NCBI GenBank assembly: GCA_028293005.1
Contig: JAQGLH010000057.1
Coordinates: 1-6,818, forward strand
DNA: 6,818 nucleotides
Origin: Alphaproteobacteria bacterium
GTDB taxonomy: Bacteria; Pseudomonadota; Alphaproteobacteria; Sphingomonadales; Sphingomonadaceae
Direction of reading: 5' to 3'
Shown here: in pieces, positions 5,546-6,818 of the stretch
Numbering within the stretch: position 1 is the first letter of the stretch
Layout: each line of letters begins with the position of its first letter
Position numbers and translations under genes: made by a program
The notes under the pieces: generated by a model
What the model was told of the DNA's origin: nothing
The model's database searches: none
What the model saw: only the letters and a program-made list of their open reading frames with translations

Positions 5546-6818
5546 ATGGAACTTCTTCCCGAAGGCGTCAGCGCCCAGACGTTCAAAGCGGCGGTCGCCG
5601 AGATCCGCGCCATCGTCGGCGCCGAATGGGTGTTCGTCGACGAAACGCCGCTGTCCGCATACCGCGATGCTTATTCGCCGCTGCCGGACGGCTCGTTGCT
5701 GCCGTCGGCCGCGGTGTCGCCCGAAAGCGTCGAGCAGATCCAGAAGATCCTCAAGGTGGTCAACGATCACAAGATCCCGGTCTGGACAATCGGCACCGGC
5801 CGCAATTTCGCTTACGGCGGCCCTGCGCCGCGCAAGTCCGGCTACGTCATGCTTGACCTCAAGCGCATGAATCGCGTGCTCGAGGTCAACGAGAAATACG
5901 GCTATGCGCTCGTCGAGCCGGGCGTCTCCTACATGCAGCTCTACCAACATCTGCAGAAGATGGGCAGCAAGCTGTGGATCGACGCTGCCGCCCCCGCCTG
6001 GGGCGGGGTGATGGGCAATGCGCTCGAGCATGGCGCGGGCTACACGCCTTACGGCGACCATTTCATCATGCAATGCGGCATGGAAGTGGTGCTCGCCGAC
6101 GGCACGGTCGTGCGCACCGGCCAGGGCGCCCTGCAGGGCTCGAAGCATTGGCAGGTCTCGAAGCATGCGCTCGGGCCGCACGTCGACGGGCTGTTCACCC
6201 AGTCCAACTTCGGTGTCGTCACCAAGATGGGCATCTGGCTGATGCACGAGCCGCCGGGCTACAAGCCGTTCATGATCACCGTTCCCAAGGAGGACGATCT
6301 CGAACGCCTGATCGACATCGCCCGGCCGCTCAAGATCAACCAGCTGATCCCCAACGGCGTGGTTGCGGTCGATCTGCTGTGGGAGGCTTCGGCCAAGACG
6401 ACGCGACGCCATTATTATGACGGCAAGGGTCCGCTTCCGGTCTCGATCCGCAACAAGATCATGACCGATCACGATCTCGGCATGTGGAATTTCTACGGCG
6501 CGCTCTACGGGCCGCCGCCGATGATGGAAAACACCTGGAAGGTGATCGAGGCGGCGTTCCGCCAGATCCCCGGCGCGAAATTCTATTTCGACCGCAAGAA
6601 CGATCCTGCCTGGGAATATCGCGCCAAGCTGATGCGTGGCGTTCCGAACATGACCGAATTCTCGATCATGAACTGGGTCGGCGGCGGCGGGCACATCAAT
6701 TTCTCGCCGATGTCCGCGCCCGACGGCAAGGAAGCGATGGCGCAATATCGCGCGATCGAGAAGCGCTGCCACGAATATGGTTTCGACTATATCGGCGAGT
6801 TCGTGATCGGCTGGCGCG
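5546..6818 (+). CDS. FAD-dependent p-cresol methylhydroxylase / vanillyl-alcohol oxidase family flavoprotein (3'-truncated)
   Basis: The first 424 residues are present; family members have about 520-560. These enzymes oxidise the benzylic carbon of 4-substituted phenols (p-cresol, 4-ethylphenol, vanillyl alcohol, eugenol) through a quinone methide that adds water. The N-terminal FAD-binding (FAD_binding_4/PCMH-type) domain contains the diphosphate-binding stretch TIGTGRNFAYGG (81-92), with Tyr90 matching the phenolate-binding Tyr95 of p-cresol methylhydroxylase. GNALEHGAGYTPYGDHFIMQ (157-176) and MEVVLADG (179-186) are close to that enzyme. The substrate domain contains WVGGGGHINFSP (377-388). 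Its His383 aligns with the FAD-linking histidine of vanillyl-alcohol oxidase and eugenol oxidase, while the position of the FAD-linking Tyr of p-cresol methylhydroxylase is Met375. A histidyl-FAD is therefore expected. No signal peptide is visible at MELLPEGVSA. ATG 5546 starts 3 bp after the previous stop, with GGTGG 8 nt upstream. Whether it is an oxidase or a dehydrogenase needing a cytochrome subunit cannot be decided, because the downstream region is cut off. Confidence 0.93.
   Translation, partial: MELLPEGVSAQTFKAAVAEIRAIVGAEWVFVDETPLSAYRDAYSPLPDGSLLPSAAVSPESVEQIQKILKVVNDHKIPVWTIGTGRNFAYGGPAPRKSGYVMLDLKRMNRVLEVNEKYGYALVEPGVSYMQLYQHLQKMGSKLWIDAAAPAWGGVMGNALEHGAGYTPYGDHFIMQCGMEVVLADGTVVRTGQGALQGSKHWQVSKHALGPHVDGLFTQSNFGVVTKMGIWLMHEPPGYKPFMITVPKEDDLERLIDIARPLKINQLIPNGVVAVDLLWEASAKTTRRHYYDGKGPLPVSIRNKIMTDHDLGMWNFYGALYGPPPMMENTWKVIEAAFRQIPGAKFYFDRKNDPAWEYRAKLMRGVPNMTEFSIMNWVGGGGHINFSPMSAPDGKEAMAQYRAIEKRCHEYGFDYIGEFVIGWR

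Noticed and set aside
4970..6772. A 600-codon open frame on the minus strand opposite the Tat-signal and flavoprotein genes.
   Set aside because: Its product is rich in Arg, His, Asp and Leu with no recognisable domain, typical of the antisense of GC-rich coding DNA. The plus-strand genes have clear family motifs and ribosome binding sites.

Overview
The window is GC-rich DNA with strongly G/C-biased third codon positions. It looks like an alphaproteobacterial chromosome, most likely a sphingomonad (Sphingomonas, Sphingobium or Novosphingobium type). This assignment rests on overall codon style, protein flavour and gene content; nothing in the window is taxonomically diagnostic.

Layout from left to right. 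The window opens inside the C-terminal half of a drug/solute MFS transporter (+, ends 676). A 130-bp gap holding a strong inverted repeat leads to a complete iron-containing alcohol dehydrogenase (+, 807-1967). A 200-bp gap with a perfect triple 11-bp tandem repeat precedes a TMEM175/DUF1211-type potassium channel (+, 2168-2854). A tRNA-Cys(GCA) gene lies on the minus strand (2951-3024). Further along the minus strand are a pseudoazurin with a signal peptide and all four type-1 copper ligands (3123-3572) and a meta-cleavage-product-type alpha/beta hydrolase with an intact Ser-Asp-His triad (3769-4593). A 367-bp divergent intergenic region with two clear inverted repeats separates the hydrolase from a plus-strand pair. 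That pair is a small protein with a probable Tat signal peptide and no recognised family (4961-5542), followed 3 bp later by a flavoprotein of the p-cresol methylhydroxylase / vanillyl-alcohol oxidase family (5546 to the window end, truncated).

How the genes may work together (inference). The right half looks like part of a locus for oxidising para-substituted phenols such as alkylphenols or lignin- and phenylpropanoid-derived monomers. The flavoprotein would oxidise the benzylic carbon. Pseudoazurin is a plausible periplasmic electron acceptor. The alpha/beta hydrolase would cleave a ring-fission product further down a meta pathway. The alcohol dehydrogenase and MFS transporter could belong to the same metabolism, but the channel gene and the tRNA separate them from the rest, so they may be unrelated. 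The most intriguing element is the Tat-signal protein placed directly ahead of a flavoprotein that has no export signal of its own.

The flavoprotein resembles p-cresol methylhydroxylase over most of its length. At the flavin-attachment region, however, it has Met where that enzyme has its FAD-linking Tyr, and it has a His at the position where vanillyl-alcohol oxidase and eugenol oxidase attach FAD. No mobile element, CRISPR array or rRNA is visible.
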